Source: Sphingobacterium spiritivorum | GTDB lineage: Bacteria; Bacteroidota; Bacteroidia; Sphingobacteriales; Sphingobacteriaceae | DNA: 64,000 nucleotides | NCBI RefSeq assembly: GCF_016725325.1 | Contig: NZ_CP068083.1 | Coordinates: 1,178,001 to 1,242,000, forward strand | Direction of reading: 5' to 3' | Shown: positions 9,773 to 19,964 of the stretch, in pieces | Position numbering within the stretch: position 1 is the stretch's first letter | Layout: the number at the start of each line of letters is the position of its first letter | Notes under the pieces: generated by a model | The model's input: only the letters and a program-made list of their open reading frames with translations | The model's database searches: none | Told to the model about the DNA's origin: nothing | Translations under genes and position numbers: made by a program

Positions 9773-11521
9773 ATGAGTACACTTGAAAAAACAGAGAATA
9801 AAGCTCCTGCTGCAACACCAAAAGAATCGGTACAGATGTCAGGTTCTCAGGCGGTGCTGGAAGCTTTATTATGTGAAGGTGTTGACACCGTATTCGGATA
9901 TCCGGGAGGGGCAATTATGCCAATTTATGATGCACTATACGATTATAATGATCGTTTGAAGCACATTTTGGTACGCCACGAACAAGGAGGTATTCACGCC
10001 GCTCAAGGTTTTGCACGTACTTCAGGTCGTACAGGTGTGGTATTTGCTACAAGCGGACCGGGTGCAACCAATCTAGTAACAGGTTTGGCTGATGCCATGA
10101 TTGACAGTAATCCTGTCGTCTGTATTACAGGCCAGGTATTTGCGTCATTACTGGGAACTGACGCATTCCAGGAAACAGATGTCATTAACATTACTGCACC
10201 CGTCACTAAGTGGAACTATCAGGTAACAGATGCGACTGAGATTCCTCACGCACTGGCTAAAGCTTTCTATATTGCCAGTACAGGCCGTCCAGGTCCCGTA
10301 TTGATTGATATTACCAAAAATGCTCAGTTACAATTATTCGATTATGAAGGATATGAAAAATGTAATCATGTCCGCAGCTATCGTCCTGCACCGGAAGTCA
10401 GAAACGAATACATCGAAAAAGCAGCTGAATTAATAAACAGTGCAGAGAAACCTTTCGTATTATTCGGACAGGGAGTGATTCTTGGAAAAGCAGAACAGGA
10501 ATTCAAAACCTTTATCGAAAAAGCAGGTATTCCTTCCGCGGCTACTGTAATGGGATTAAGTGCGTTGGAAACAGACCACCCTTTGCATGTAGGCATGTTG
10601 GGAATGCACGGTAACTATGCGCCTAACGTGATGACAAATGAGTGTGATGTCCTGATTGCCATAGGCATGCGCTTTGATGACCGCGTAACCGGACGTCTGG
10701 ACAAATATGCAAAACAGGCCAAAGTAGTCCATCTGGATATTGATCCTGCCGAAATCGACAAAAATGTACAAACCACGGTGCCGGTATGGGGAGACTGTAA
10801 AGTCAGCCTGCCTTTATTAACCGCAAAGATTCAGGAAACAAAACGTCATGATGAATGGTTGCAAAAATTCAGACAACTGGAGCAGGAAGAAATAAAAGAA
10901 GTCATTCAAAATGAATTACATCCGACAACAGATGTAATGACAATGGGTGAAGTGATAAATATCCTTAACGAATTGACAGGAGGTGATGCCATTATCACAA
11001 CAGATGTAGGCCAGCACCAGATGGTAGCCTGCCGATATGCCAAATTCAACAATTCAAAGTCGAGTGTGACATCAGGCGGATTAGGAACAATGGGATTCGG
11101 ACTGCCTGCAGCAATAGGCGCATGGTATGGTGCCCCTGAAAAGACTGTGGTCGCTATTATAGGAGACGGAGGTTTCCAGATGACTCTACAGGAATTGGGT
11201 ACCATCATGCAATTCGGAGCCAAAGTGAAGATTATGATCTTGAATAATGAGTTCCTGGGAATGGTAAGACAATGGCAACAGCTGTTCCACGATAAACGCT
11301 ACTCTTTTGTCAATATCACCAGCCCTGATTTTGTGGCAGTAGCAAAAGGATATTATATCGACGGGCAAAAGATTTCCGAACGAAAAGATCTGCGTCAGGC
11401 TCTTGAAACAATGCTTAATCATGATGGAGCATACCTATTAGAAGTAATGGTGGGAAAAGAAAACAACGTATTCCCAATGGTTGCACAAGGAACATCAGTT
11501 TCCGAAATTCGATTGAAATAA
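9773..11521 (+). CDS. ilvB: Acetolactate synthase, large (catalytic) subunit
   Basis: Thiamine-diphosphate and FAD enzyme joining two pyruvates, or pyruvate with 2-oxobutyrate, in the first common step of Val/Leu/Ile synthesis. The 582 residues fit. The N-terminal cofactor domain carries VFGYPGGAIMPIYDAL and the catalytic Glu in VRHEQGG. The C-terminal domain has the diphosphate-binding motif beginning GDGGFQMTLQELGT and ending in NN. The first ~20 residues (TENKAPAATPKES) are a poorly conserved leader. The regulatory subunit gene ilvN starts one base after the stop. Confidence 0.97.
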   Translation: MSTLEKTENKAPAATPKESVQMSGSQAVLEALLCEGVDTVFGYPGGAIMPIYDALYDYNDRLKHILVRHEQGGIHAAQGFARTSGRTGVVFATSGPGATNLVTGLADAMIDSNPVVCITGQVFASLLGTDAFQETDVINITAPVTKWNYQVTDATEIPHALAKAFYIASTGRPGPVLIDITKNAQLQLFDYEGYEKCNHVRSYRPAPEVRNEYIEKAAELINSAEKPFVLFGQGVILGKAEQEFKTFIEKAGIPSAATVMGLSALETDHPLHVGMLGMHGNYAPNVMTNECDVLIAIGMRFDDRVTGRLDKYAKQAKVVHLDIDPAEIDKNVQTTVPVWGDCKVSLPLLTAKIQETKRHDEWLQKFRQLEQEEIKEVIQNELHPTTDVMTMGEVINILNELTGGDAIITTDVGQHQMVACRYAKFNNSKSSVTSGGLGTMGFGLPAAIGAWYGAPEKTVVAIIGDGGFQMTLQELGTIMQFGAKVKIMILNNEFLGMVRQWQQLFHDKRYSFVNITSPDFVAVAKGYYIDGQKISERKDLRQALETMLNHDGAYLLEVMVGKENNVFPMVAQGTSVSEIRLK

Positions 11522-11522
11522 A

Positions 11523-12113
11523 ATGGAAAAACAAGAATTTACCATCACCTTATACACAGAAAATTCTATCGGTCTTATCGGTAGAATTTCGACCATCTTT
11601 TCGAGAAGAAAAATCAATATCGAAAGCCTTAACACTTCTCCTTCAGAAGTAGAAGGTATTCACCGGTTTACAATCGTCATTACAGAAACAGAAGAAGTAT
11701 TACGCAAATTATGCCGTCAACTGGAAAAACAGGTAGATGTCTTAAAGGCATACTATAATACTAATGATGAAGTGATCTGGCAGGAACAGGCTCTTTATAA
11801 AGTACCGACAGATATCGTTGCTGAAAAAGCACCAGTCGAGAGGCTGCTCAGACAGTACGGTGCTTCTGCTGTGGTTATCCGAAATGATTATACAGTATTC
11901 GAGACAGCAGGTCACCGTGAAGAAATTGACAAATTAACGGAAGAGCTTACCAAATACGGTTTGATCGAGTTTGTACGGGGAGCCCGCATTGCAATTATTA
12001 AAGATAGTGCAGGATTCCACTCCAAACTATTACAATTCGAAAAGAAACAGCCTTCTGAAGAAATCGTGGAGAACGAATATCTGGATCAGAGAGACAACGT
12101 ATTTACTATGTAA
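11523..12113 (+). CDS. ilvN: Acetolactate synthase, small (regulatory) subunit
   Basis: Partner of IlvB that stimulates it and confers feedback inhibition by valine-type effectors. The 196 residues hold an N-terminal ACT domain (about 6-80; TLYTENSIGLIGRISTIFSRR is its effector-site region) and a C-terminal small-subunit domain (about 90-170). The frame starts one base after ilvB, so the two are translationally coupled to give matched subunits. The C-terminal tail after residue ~170 is acidic and less conserved. Confidence 0.95.
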   Translation: MEKQEFTITLYTENSIGLIGRISTIFSRRKINIESLNTSPSEVEGIHRFTIVITETEEVLRKLCRQLEKQVDVLKAYYNTNDEVIWQEQALYKVPTDIVAEKAPVERLLRQYGASAVVIRNDYTVFETAGHREEIDKLTEELTKYGLIEFVRGARIAIIKDSAGFHSKLLQFEKKQPSEEIVENEYLDQRDNVFTM

Positions 12114-12115
12114 TC

Positions 12116-12589
12116 ATGATAGCACATACTTTTCACTATATCATTCAGACCCGTAAGCTATTTTTAGCCCTTATTGATTCCCTGACAACCGAAGAACTAA
12201 ACTTTATTCCTCAGGGATTCAATAATAATATCATCTGGAACTTTGGTCACATCGTAGTCAGCACACAATCCCTATGCTATGTCAGAACCGGGATACTGCC
12301 TGACGCTTCTTCTATAGCATACAATGAGGATTACAAAAAAGATACAAAACCTACGCATCCTGTATCCAAAGAAGAAATCGAAGCGTTAAAACTGTATGCC
12401 TTGGAAACCATTTCCAAACTGGAAAAAGATTACCATGATGGTGTATTTTCCAGTATACAACCTTTCTCGACAAGTACATATGGCACCGAAATGAGTACAA
12501 TAGAAGAAGTACTGACGGTGACACTTGCACATGACAATCTTCATTGGGGATATGCAATGGCTCAACGCCGAATGATCAAAAATAAGTAA
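12116..12589 (+). CDS. DinB-like four-helix putative metal-binding protein in the ilv operon
   Basis: A 157-residue protein of the DinB/YfiT-like superfamily, a four-helix bundle that usually binds a metal through three His and often acts as a thiol-dependent transferase or hydrolase. Candidate ligands are the His in WNFGHIVVS and the two in LAHDNLHWGYA; the spacing fits. No enzyme activity can be named. It starts two bases after ilvN and ends 35 bases before ilvC, so it is co-transcribed with isoleucine-valine genes. Its role there is unknown: a link to thiol or metal state, or a passenger. Codon use resembles its neighbours, so recent transfer is not indicated. Confidence 0.75.
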   Translation: MIAHTFHYIIQTRKLFLALIDSLTTEELNFIPQGFNNNIIWNFGHIVVSTQSLCYVRTGILPDASSIAYNEDYKKDTKPTHPVSKEEIEALKLYALETISKLEKDYHDGVFSSIQPFSTSTYGTEMSTIEEVLTVTLAHDNLHWGYAMAQRRMIKNK

Positions 12590-12624
12590 ACAACCTAATA
12601 ACAAAATATTAAAGAATTAAAACA

Positions 12625-14106
12625 ATGGCAAATTATTTCAACACATTACCACTTAGAGAACAATTGAACCAATTGGGCGTAGCCGAATTCATGGACAGCA
12701 CAGAATTCGCTGATGGTGTAGAGGCTTTAAAAGGTAAAAAATTGGTAATTGTGGGATGTGGTGCTCAAGGTTTAAACCAAGGACTGAATCTGAGAGACAG
12801 CGGTTTAGATGTTTCTTACACATTACGTAAAGAAGCAATTGAGCAAAAAAGAGACTCCTGGAAAAATGCAACGGACAATAACTTCACTGTAGGAACTTAT
12901 GAAGAACTGATCCCTACAGCTGATGTTGTCATTAACCTTACACCAGACAAGCAACATACTTCTGTTATCAAAGCAGTAATGCCATTGATGAAACAAGGAG
13001 CAACATTATCTTATTCTCACGGCTTTAACATCGTAGAAGAAGGAACTCAGATCCGTAAAGACATCACTGTTATTATGGTCGCTCCTAAATGCCCGGGATC
13101 AGAAGTACGTGCAGAATACCTGAGAGGATTTGGTGTTCCTACATTAATCGCCGTTCACCCGGAAAATGATCCGCAGGGAAAAGGTCTTGCTGAAGCAAAA
13201 GCATACTGTGTAGGTACAGGAGGTCACCGTGCCGGAGTATTACGTTCTTCATTTGTTGCAGAAGTAAAATCTGACCTTATGGGTGAGCAAACGATTCTTT
13301 GTGGTTTGCTACAGACAGGTTCTATCCTTTCATTCGACAAAATGATCGAAAAAGGCATTGATGCAGGATACGCATCCAAACTGGTACAATATGGAGTAGA
13401 AGTCATCACAGAAGCCTTAAAACAAGGTGGTGTTACAGCGATGATGGACAGATTGAGTAACGTGGCTAAGATCAAAGCATTTGATATTGCTGAAGAGTTG
13501 AAAACAATCATGCGCCCGTTGTTCCAGAAACATCAGGATGATATTATGTCCGGAGAATTCAGCCGTGTCATGATGGAAGACTGGGCTAACAATGACAAAA
13601 ATCTATTAGGATGGAGAGCAGCCACAGGTGAAACTGCATTCGAAAAAACACCTGCAGGAGATGTCAAAATCGGAGAGCAGGAGTACTTTGATAATGCTGT
13701 ATTTATGGTAGCATACATCAAAGCCGGTGTTGAACTGGCCTTTGAAACAATGGTAGAAGCCGGAATCAAACCTGAATCTGCATACTACGAGTCTTTACAC
13801 GAAACTCCTTTGATCGCTAATACAATTGCACGTAAAAAATTATTCGAAATGAACAGAGTAATCTCTGATACAGCAGAATATGGTTGTTATTTATTCGATC
13901 ATGCTTGTAAACCATTATTAGCTGATTTCATGAAAACAGTTAATACAGACATTATTGGAAAGAATTACAATGAAGGTAAAGATGGTGCAGTAGACAACAG
14001 AGAGCTGATCGCAGTGAACGAAGCGATCCGTACGCACCCTGTAGAAATCGTCGGTGCAGTGCTAAGAAAAGCAATGACGGCGATGAAAACAATTAAAACT
14101 GTTTAA
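12625..14106 (+). CDS. ilvC: Ketol-acid reductoisomerase, class II (long form)
   Basis: NAD(P)H and Mg-dependent enzyme that rearranges and reduces acetolactate or acetohydroxybutyrate. The 493 residues match the long class II form, which has a duplicated C-terminal helical domain, rather than the ~330-residue class I. The Rossmann motif [18 protein letters not shown] lies near residue 43. Metal and substrate ligands are within [13 protein letters not shown]. It follows the DinB-like gene, and a large hairpin separates it from leuC. Confidence 0.97.
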   Translation: MANYFNTLPLREQLNQLGVAEFMDSTEFADGVEALKGKKLVIVGCGAQGLNQGLNLRDSGLDVSYTLRKEAIEQKRDSWKNATDNNFTVGTYEELIPTADVVINLTPDKQHTSVIKAVMPLMKQGATLSYSHGFNIVEEGTQIRKDITVIMVAPKCPGSEVRAEYLRGFGVPTLIAVHPENDPQGKGLAEAKAYCVGTGGHRAGVLRSSFVAEVKSDLMGEQTILCGLLQTGSILSFDKMIEKGIDAGYASKLVQYGVEVITEALKQGGVTAMMDRLSNVAKIKAFDIAEELKTIMRPLFQKHQDDIMSGEFSRVMMEDWANNDKNLLGWRAATGETAFEKTPAGDVKIGEQEYFDNAVFMVAYIKAGVELAFETMVEAGIKPESAYYESLHETPLIANTIARKKLFEMNRVISDTAEYGCYLFDHACKPLLADFMKTVNTDIIGKNYNEGKDGAVDNRELIAVNEAIRTHPVEIVGAVLRKAMTAMKTIKTV

Positions 14107-14128
14107 ATTTTTGTAATTTAGACTATTA

Positions 14129-14170
14129 AATAAGGGGTGAAATTACAAAATTCGAATTTCACCCCTTATT
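14129..14170 (+). terminator. Perfect hairpin between ilvC and leuC (no U-tract)
   Basis: A 16-base-pair perfect stem (14129-14144 with 14155-14170) encloses a 10-base loop. It is not followed by a T run, so it may be an mRNA-stabilising, processing or partial-termination element rather than a full terminator. leuC starts 31 bases later. Confidence 0.6.
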
Positions 14171-14200
14171 AAATTGATAAAATTAAAGAGAGAACGAGAA

Positions 14201-15598
14201 ATGTCAAAAACATTAGTAGAAAAGATTTGGGACGCACATGTCGTCAAGCGTGAAGAAGGATTTCCGGATATTCTATACATAGATACCCATTTGATCCACG
14301 AGGTTACCTCTCCTCAGGCTTTTGACGGCTTGCGCAAAAGAGGTATTCCTGTCTTTAGGCCACAACAAACGGTAGCTACTGCCGACCACAATGTCCCAAC
14401 ACTCAATCAGCATCTGCCTATACAAGAAGAATTATCCCGCTATCAGGTGGATATGCTATCCAAAAATTGTGCAGAATTTGGAATTCAGCTTTACGGACTG
14501 GGACATCCTTTTCAGGGAATCGTCCATGTGATCGGACCGGAACTGGGTATTACCCTTCCGGGCAAGACAATGGTTTGTGGAGATAGTCACACCTCTACGC
14601 ACGGAGCTTTCGGAGCAATTGCATTTGGTATCGGAACTTCTCAGGTGGAGCAGGTATTTGCAACACAATGTCTGTTACAGCAAAAACCAAAAACGATGAA
14701 AATCGAGGTGAACGGAACCTTGCAAAACGGTGTTGGTGCAAAAGATATCATCCTCTACATCATTTCTAAAATCTCTGCTGCAGGTGGAACAGGTTACTTT
14801 ATCGAGTATGCTGGTTCTGCAATCCGTGAATTAAGCATGGAAGCACGGATGACCATCTGTAACATGAGTATAGAAATGGGAGCACGTGGCGGACTTATAG
14901 CCCCGGACCAGACTACTTTTGATTATATAAAAGGTCGTGAATTTGCGCCTAAAGGTGAAGAATGGGACAAATCATTAGCCTACTGGCAGACCTTATACAG
15001 CGATGAAGATGCCCAATTCGACAGCGTATTGACCTTCAAAGCAGAAGATATTGCCCCTATGATTACCTACGGTACAAATCCGGGCATGGGTATGGGTATC
15101 CGTGAAAGCATTCCTCCTACTACAGCACAGCCGGAAACAGAACAACCTTCATACAAAAAAGCGCTGGAATATATGGGATTTGCAGATGATGCTCCGGTAT
15201 TAGGCAAACCTGTAGATTATGTATTTATCGGAAGCTGTACCAATTCCCGTATAGAAGACCTGCGTGAAGTAGCGTCATTTGTAAAAGGAAAACAAAAAGC
15301 GCAAGGTGTGGAAGTATGGATTGTACCGGGCTCAAAACAAGTAGAAAAACAAGCCATCGAAGAAGGTTTGGATAAAATTTTTGAAGCTGCAGGTTTCCAG
15401 TTACGTGAACCGGGATGCAGTGCCTGTCTGGGAATGAATGAAGATAAAATTCCTGCCGGAAAATACTGTGTATCTACCTCCAACCGTAATTTCGAAGGTC
15501 GTCAGGGACCGAATGCCCGCACTATGCTCGTATCCCCTCTTACAGCAGCAGCAGCAGCAGTAACAGGAAAAATAAGTGATGTCCGGGAATTAATTTAA
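14201..15598 (+). CDS. leuC: 3-isopropylmalate dehydratase, large subunit
   Basis: Aconitase-family iron-sulfur subunit that isomerises 2-isopropylmalate to 3-isopropylmalate in leucine synthesis, acting with LeuD. From ATG 14201 the protein is 465 residues (opening [15 protein letters not shown]), the usual family length. An upstream in-frame ATG at 14174 would add nine residues with no family match. Cluster ligands are visible in [12 protein letters not shown] and GCSACLGMN, and [12 protein letters not shown] is the conserved substrate-binding motif. leuD follows after 20 bases. Confidence 0.97.
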   Translation: MSKTLVEKIWDAHVVKREEGFPDILYIDTHLIHEVTSPQAFDGLRKRGIPVFRPQQTVATADHNVPTLNQHLPIQEELSRYQVDMLSKNCAEFGIQLYGLGHPFQGIVHVIGPELGITLPGKTMVCGDSHTSTHGAFGAIAFGIGTSQVEQVFATQCLLQQKPKTMKIEVNGTLQNGVGAKDIILYIISKISAAGGTGYFIEYAGSAIRELSMEARMTICNMSIEMGARGGLIAPDQTTFDYIKGREFAPKGEEWDKSLAYWQTLYSDEDAQFDSVLTFKAEDIAPMITYGTNPGMGMGIRESIPPTTAQPETEQPSYKKALEYMGFADDAPVLGKPVDYVFIGSCTNSRIEDLREVASFVKGKQKAQGVEVWIVPGSKQVEKQAIEEGLDKIFEAAGFQLREPGCSACLGMNEDKIPAGKYCVSTSNRNFEGRQGPNARTMLVSPLTAAAAAVTGKISDVRELI

Positions 15599-15618
15599 GG
15601 CTGGAAAATAAAAAACAG

Positions 15619-16203
15619 ATGAAAAAATTTGAAAAACTAAATTCAACGGTAGTTCCTCTGCCTATTGAAAATATCGATACAGACCAGATCATCCCTGCCC
15701 GCTTTTTGAAAGCAACGACCAGAGAAGGTTTTGGAAATAACTTATTCCGCGACTGGAGATTCGACAGCGATAATCAGCCAAAAGCAGATTTTGTGATGAA
15801 TAATCCGACTTATAAAGGAAAAATTCTGGTTGCAGGTAAGAACTTCGGTTGCGGTTCCAGCCGTGAACACGCAGCATGGGCTATACAAGATTATGGATTT
15901 GATGTTGTCATCAGTTCATTCTTTGCCGACATTTTCAAAGGAAATGCGCTGAACAATGGGGTACTGCCGATTCAGGTATCCGATGAGTTTCTGGAAACGA
16001 TTTTTGAAACAGTAACCAAAAATCCGGATACAGAAGTCATTGTAGATCTTGAAAATCAGACCGTCACATTAGTAGAAAACGGAGCACAGACTTCTTTTGA
16101 AATTAATCCTTACAAAAAGTCCTGCCTGATCAACGGTTACGATGATATTGACTTTATCCTTAACCAAAAAGAATTGATCGAAAAATACGAATTATCAAAA
16201 TAA
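15619..16203 (+). CDS. leuD: 3-isopropylmalate dehydratase, small subunit
   Basis: Swivelling-domain subunit that completes the LeuCD isomerase. The 194 residues fit the family. The conserved segments [14 protein letters not shown] near the N-terminus and [16 protein letters not shown], the loop reaching into the active site, are intact. Its TAA stop shares a base with the ATG of the next gene (TAATG), showing translational coupling with the ModF-like ABC protein. Confidence 0.97.
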   Translation: MKKFEKLNSTVVPLPIENIDTDQIIPARFLKATTREGFGNNLFRDWRFDSDNQPKADFVMNNPTYKGKILVAGKNFGCGSSREHAAWAIQDYGFDVVISSFFADIFKGNALNNGVLPIQVSDEFLETIFETVTKNPDTEVIVDLENQTVTLVENGAQTSFEINPYKKSCLINGYDDIDFILNQKELIEKYELSK

Positions 16204-17669
16204 TGATGTCAAATCCTGTCGTCCATATTGCCAATTTAACTGTCCAATACCCTAATCAATCGGTATTGCAGCGTTTGAATTGGCAAATTGAACAGGGCGA
16301 AAATTGGTTAATAGGAGGAAAAAGCGGATCCGGTAAGACAACCTTAGCATTAGCTATTGCTGATCAGGTACAATTCAGCGGAAATGTCAACATTCATTTT
16401 GACAGCGCCAGCCTCCTTCCTGCAAAAACACTATACGTCTCTAACTGGTACCAGTTTACCAATCTAGAAGGAGACCGTAATTTTTACTATCAGCAACGAT
16501 ACAACAAACATCAGGGCAACGATACACTGACCGTATATGCCGAATTTATGCATTACGGAAAACAGGAAAATCTGAATCCTGAAGATCTGGAAGTTTACCT
16601 CCGTAAATTTGGTTTTCAAAACCAGAAAAACACACAATTAATCGAATTATCGAGCGGAGAACACAAAAAACTCCAATTGATAAAAGCTCTGTGGCTGCAA
16701 CCGCAGATATTGATTATAGATCAGCCTTATACTGGTCTGGACAAACAGTCCCGCCATGAACTGAATAATGTATTCAATCAGCTGGCTTCTAAGGGAGTCA
16801 CGCTGATCCTGATCTCCAACGATGAAGAACATCCGGACTGTATCAATCGTTTCGCCGAAATACAAGAAGGAAAGTTAGAAAGTCGAAGCAGCGCTTCAGA
16901 AATCTCCAGAGAGGCTGAACGTATCAGCAAACCTCTACCAGGATTTTTGCAACAACCTCCTAAAGTCACATCAGACATCATGGTAAGCATGCGCAATGTG
17001 ACCATCCGGTACGACGAAAAAGAAGTTCTCAAAAATATAGATTGGGAAGTCCGCACAGGAGAAAAATGGCTGTTGCAGGGACATAACGGTTCCGGAAAAT
17101 CAACACTGCTCAGTCTGATCAATGGTGACCACCCGCAGGCCTATGCCAATGATATCACCCTCTTTGGTAAAAAAAGAGGCTCAGGTGAAAGCATCTGGGA
17201 AATTAAAGAACACTTAGGGATTATTTCTCCTGAGGTGCATTGGTACTTTGACGCAACCGCAAAAGTATGGCAAAGCATAGCATCCGGATTTTTTGATAGT
17301 GTAGGATTATTTCGGGATCTGAGCTTCGAAAAACAAAGAAAAGTAGATGAGATTTTAGCTTTTTTTGATTTAAAAGAATACAAAAATCAGCTGCTGTCTA
17401 CGCTCCCGTTAGGCAAACAACGGTTAGTATTGCTGGCACGAACCATCATCAAGAATCCCGAACTGCTGATTCTGGATGAACCTTGTCAGGGTCTGGATTA
17501 TGAACAGACCAAACAATTCAATGCAATTGTAGATGAACTCTGTTCGCATGGCAATACACTGATCTATGTCGGGCATTTTGAGACACAACTGCCTTCCTGT
17601 ATTGACAACAGAATAATTTTAGAAAACGGAAAAGTAAAAGCTGTAGAAACAGCATTAGAAAACGCATAA
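16203..17669 (+). CDS. Tandem-domain ABC ATPase, ModF/PhrA-like, inside the leu operon
   Basis: A soluble 488-residue protein with two ABC ATPase domains and no membrane segments. The second half closely resembles E. coli ModF (STLLSLINGDHPQ, ITLFGKKRGSGESIW), a molybdate-linked protein of unclear role. Domain 1 has Walker A GKSGSGKT (39-46) and signature LSSGE (149-153), but Gln174 replaces the catalytic Glu (IIDQP). Domain 2 has Walker A GHNGSGKS (293-300) and catalytic Glu426 (ILDEP), but a degraded signature (LPLGKQ, 401-406). The pair should therefore form one competent and one degenerate ATP site. It overlaps leuD by one base and precedes leuB by one base. No molybdate transporter genes are nearby, so its function is unknown. 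Confidence 0.85.
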   Translation: MMSNPVVHIANLTVQYPNQSVLQRLNWQIEQGENWLIGGKSGSGKTTLALAIADQVQFSGNVNIHFDSASLLPAKTLYVSNWYQFTNLEGDRNFYYQQRYNKHQGNDTLTVYAEFMHYGKQENLNPEDLEVYLRKFGFQNQKNTQLIELSSGEHKKLQLIKALWLQPQILIIDQPYTGLDKQSRHELNNVFNQLASKGVTLILISNDEEHPDCINRFAEIQEGKLESRSSASEISREAERISKPLPGFLQQPPKVTSDIMVSMRNVTIRYDEKEVLKNIDWEVRTGEKWLLQGHNGSGKSTLLSLINGDHPQAYANDITLFGKKRGSGESIWEIKEHLGIISPEVHWYFDATAKVWQSIASGFFDSVGLFRDLSFEKQRKVDEILAFFDLKEYKNQLLSTLPLGKQRLVLLARTIIKNPELLILDEPCQGLDYEQTKQFNAIVDELCSHGNTLIYVGHFETQLPSCIDNRIILENGKVKAVETALENA

Positions 17670-17670
17670 C

Positions 17671-18744
17671 ATGAAAAAAAATATATTGATTATCCCTGGA
17701 GACGGGATTGGTCAGGAAGTCACGACCTGGGGTAAGAAAGCATTAGAGAAAGTTGCACAAAAGTATGGACACGATTTCGTCTTCGATGAAGCCATTATGG
17801 GTCATACAGCAATTGAAGCAACTGGCGATCCACTGCCGGCAGAAACTCTGGAAAAAGCAAAATCCAGTGATGCTATTCTTTTCGGAGCTATCGGTCATGC
17901 TAAATACGATAATGACCCTTCAGCAAAAGTGCGTCCTGAACAAGGGCTGTTAAAGATCAGAAAAGAATTGGGTCTGTATGCCAATTTACGACCTATCCTT
18001 CTGTTCGACGAACTGTTAGATGCTTCCAGTCTGAAACCTGAAGTGTTACGCGGAACAGACATTCTGTTTTTCAGAGAATTGACGGGAGATGTGTATTTCG
18101 GAGAGAAAAAAAGAAACGAAGACAACACATTTGCATCAGATCTGATGAATTACCATCGCTACGAAGTAGAACGTATAGCACGTAAAGCGTACGAAGCAGC
18201 GCGTACCCGTAGCAAAAAGTTGTGCTCCGTAGACAAAGCCAACGTATTGGAAACCTCCCGTCTGTGGAGAGAAGTCGTACAGGAGCTGGCAAAAGAATAT
18301 TCGGACGTAGAGACTGAACATATGTTTATCGATAATGCAGCGATGCAGCTTGTCAAAAATCCGAAAAAATTTGATGTTGTACTTACAGCTAATCTTTTCG
18401 GAGATATTCTGACAGACGAAGCTTCTCAGATCGCAGGATCAATGGGCATGCTGGCATCTGCATCTGTAGGAGACGGCACTGGCTTCTTCGAACCTATACA
18501 TGGCTCGGCACATGACATCGCCGGACAAAACAAAGCGAATCCCCTGGCTTCTATTCTCTCTGCAGCGCTCATGCTAGACATCAGTTTTGGTCTTCAGACA
18601 GAAGCGAAAGAGCTGACACAGGCTGTAGCTGACACCCTCAAAGCGGGATGGAGAACAGGAGATATTGCAAATGCTTCCACGCCTGCAGACAAACTATTGG
18701 GCACGAAAGAAATGGGTGCAAAGGTATTAGAGTTTATTAAATAG
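17671..18744 (+). CDS. leuB: 3-isopropylmalate dehydrogenase
   Basis: NAD- and Mg/Mn-dependent oxidative decarboxylase producing 2-oxoisocaproate, the leucine precursor. The 357 residues fit. IIPGDGIGQEV opens the Rossmann-like fold, LTGDVYFGEKK holds substrate contacts, and TANLFGDILTDEASQIAGS carries the metal-binding Asp residues. The family nucleotide motif FEPIHGSAHDIAGQ is intact. It starts one base after the ModF-like gene and precedes leuA by 34 bases. Confidence 0.97.
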   Translation: MKKNILIIPGDGIGQEVTTWGKKALEKVAQKYGHDFVFDEAIMGHTAIEATGDPLPAETLEKAKSSDAILFGAIGHAKYDNDPSAKVRPEQGLLKIRKELGLYANLRPILLFDELLDASSLKPEVLRGTDILFFRELTGDVYFGEKKRNEDNTFASDLMNYHRYEVERIARKAYEAARTRSKKLCSVDKANVLETSRLWREVVQELAKEYSDVETEHMFIDNAAMQLVKNPKKFDVVLTANLFGDILTDEASQIAGSMGMLASASVGDGTGFFEPIHGSAHDIAGQNKANPLASILSAALMLDISFGLQTEAKELTQAVADTLKAGWRTGDIANASTPADKLLGTKEMGAKVLEFIK

Positions 18745-18778
18745 AATTAATCAAGGTCAAACATAAAAACTTAAAAGT

Positions 18779-19945
18779 ATGTTACACGATCCAAATCATT
18801 TATACATTTTCGATACGACTCTTCGCGATGGCGAACAGGTACCGGGATGTCAGTTAACGACACCTGAAAAGATTGAAATTGCCAAAGATTTGGAAAAACT
18901 AGGCGTCGATGTTATCGAAGCCGGTTTTCCAGTATCCAGTCCCGGTGATTTTCAATCCGTAGTCGAGTTGTCAAAAGCAGTAAACGATGTCATTATATGT
19001 GCACTGACCCGTGCCAATAAAAACGATATCGATGTGGCTGCTGAGGCGCTGAAATTTGCAAAAAGACCACGTATTCATACAGGTATCGGCTCATCAGATC
19101 TGCATATCCAATATAAATTCAACAGCACACGTGAAGAAATTCTGGAACGCGCGGTATCTGCAGTCAAACATGCCAAATCCTATGTGGAAGATGTAGAATT
19201 CTATGCGGAAGATGCAGGACGTGCAGACCTGGAATACTTAGCAAAAATGGTAGAAGCCGTGATTGCTGCAGGTGCTACTGTCGTCAATATACCGGATACA
19301 AACGGATATTGTCTGCCTGATCAGTATGGCGCGAAGATCAAATTCTTAAAAGAAAATGTAAAGAATATTGATCAGGCCATTATTTCTGCACATTGTCACA
19401 ACGATTTAGGCCTCGCTACCGCCAATTCTATCGCTGCTGTACAAAACGGTGCCCGTCAGGTAGAATGTACCATCAACGGTATAGGTGAACGTGCCGGAAA
19501 CACTTCTCTGGAAGAGGTAGCCATGATACTGAAAGTGCACAACCAGGTGTTTGGAGGGCTGACTTCCAACATTAATAGCCAGATGTTTACCTACATCAGC
19601 AGAAAGGTAAGTGAAATGATGAACATGCCTGTACAGCCGAATAAAGCTATCGTAGGACGTAATGCATTTGCACACAGTTCAGGTATTCACCAGGACGGTT
19701 TCCTTAAACACAGAGAAACATATGAGATTATCCGTCCGGAAGATGTAGGACTTTTAGAGGCCGACATTATCCTGACAGCTCGCTCAGGTCGTCACGCCTT
19801 GAAACACCACCTGGAACGCCTTGGCTATCAACTGGAAAAAGAAGAATTAGCACTTACTTACCAACGTTTTTTAGTGCTGGCTGATGCAAAAAAAGACATT
19901 TGTGATGAAGATTTAGTCACACTGGTCACTTCCAAGCAAGGTTAA
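18779..19945 (+). CDS. leuA: 2-isopropylmalate synthase (short form without regulatory domain)
   Basis: Condenses 2-oxoisovalerate with acetyl-CoA in the first committed step of leucine synthesis. The TIM-barrel domain is complete: [13 protein letters not shown] at the N-terminus holds the metal Asp, [16 protein letters not shown] has the metal His pair, and [15 protein letters not shown] is the family signature. At 388 residues the protein stops after the linker subdomains and lacks the C-terminal leucine-sensing domain found in ~520-residue enzymes. Short LeuA forms are known in related Bacteroidota. It cannot be a homocitrate or citramalate synthase with certainty excluded, but the operon supports leuA. 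Confidence 0.92.
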   Translation: MLHDPNHLYIFDTTLRDGEQVPGCQLTTPEKIEIAKDLEKLGVDVIEAGFPVSSPGDFQSVVELSKAVNDVIICALTRANKNDIDVAAEALKFAKRPRIHTGIGSSDLHIQYKFNSTREEILERAVSAVKHAKSYVEDVEFYAEDAGRADLEYLAKMVEAVIAAGATVVNIPDTNGYCLPDQYGAKIKFLKENVKNIDQAIISAHCHNDLGLATANSIAAVQNGARQVECTINGIGERAGNTSLEEVAMILKVHNQVFGGLTSNINSQMFTYISRKVSEMMNMPVQPNKAIVGRNAFAHSSGIHQDGFLKHRETYEIIRPEDVGLLEADIILTARSGRHALKHHLERLGYQLEKEELALTYQRFLVLADAKKDICDEDLVTLVTSKQG

Positions 19946-19964
19946 AAACAGATGAAACTATAAT

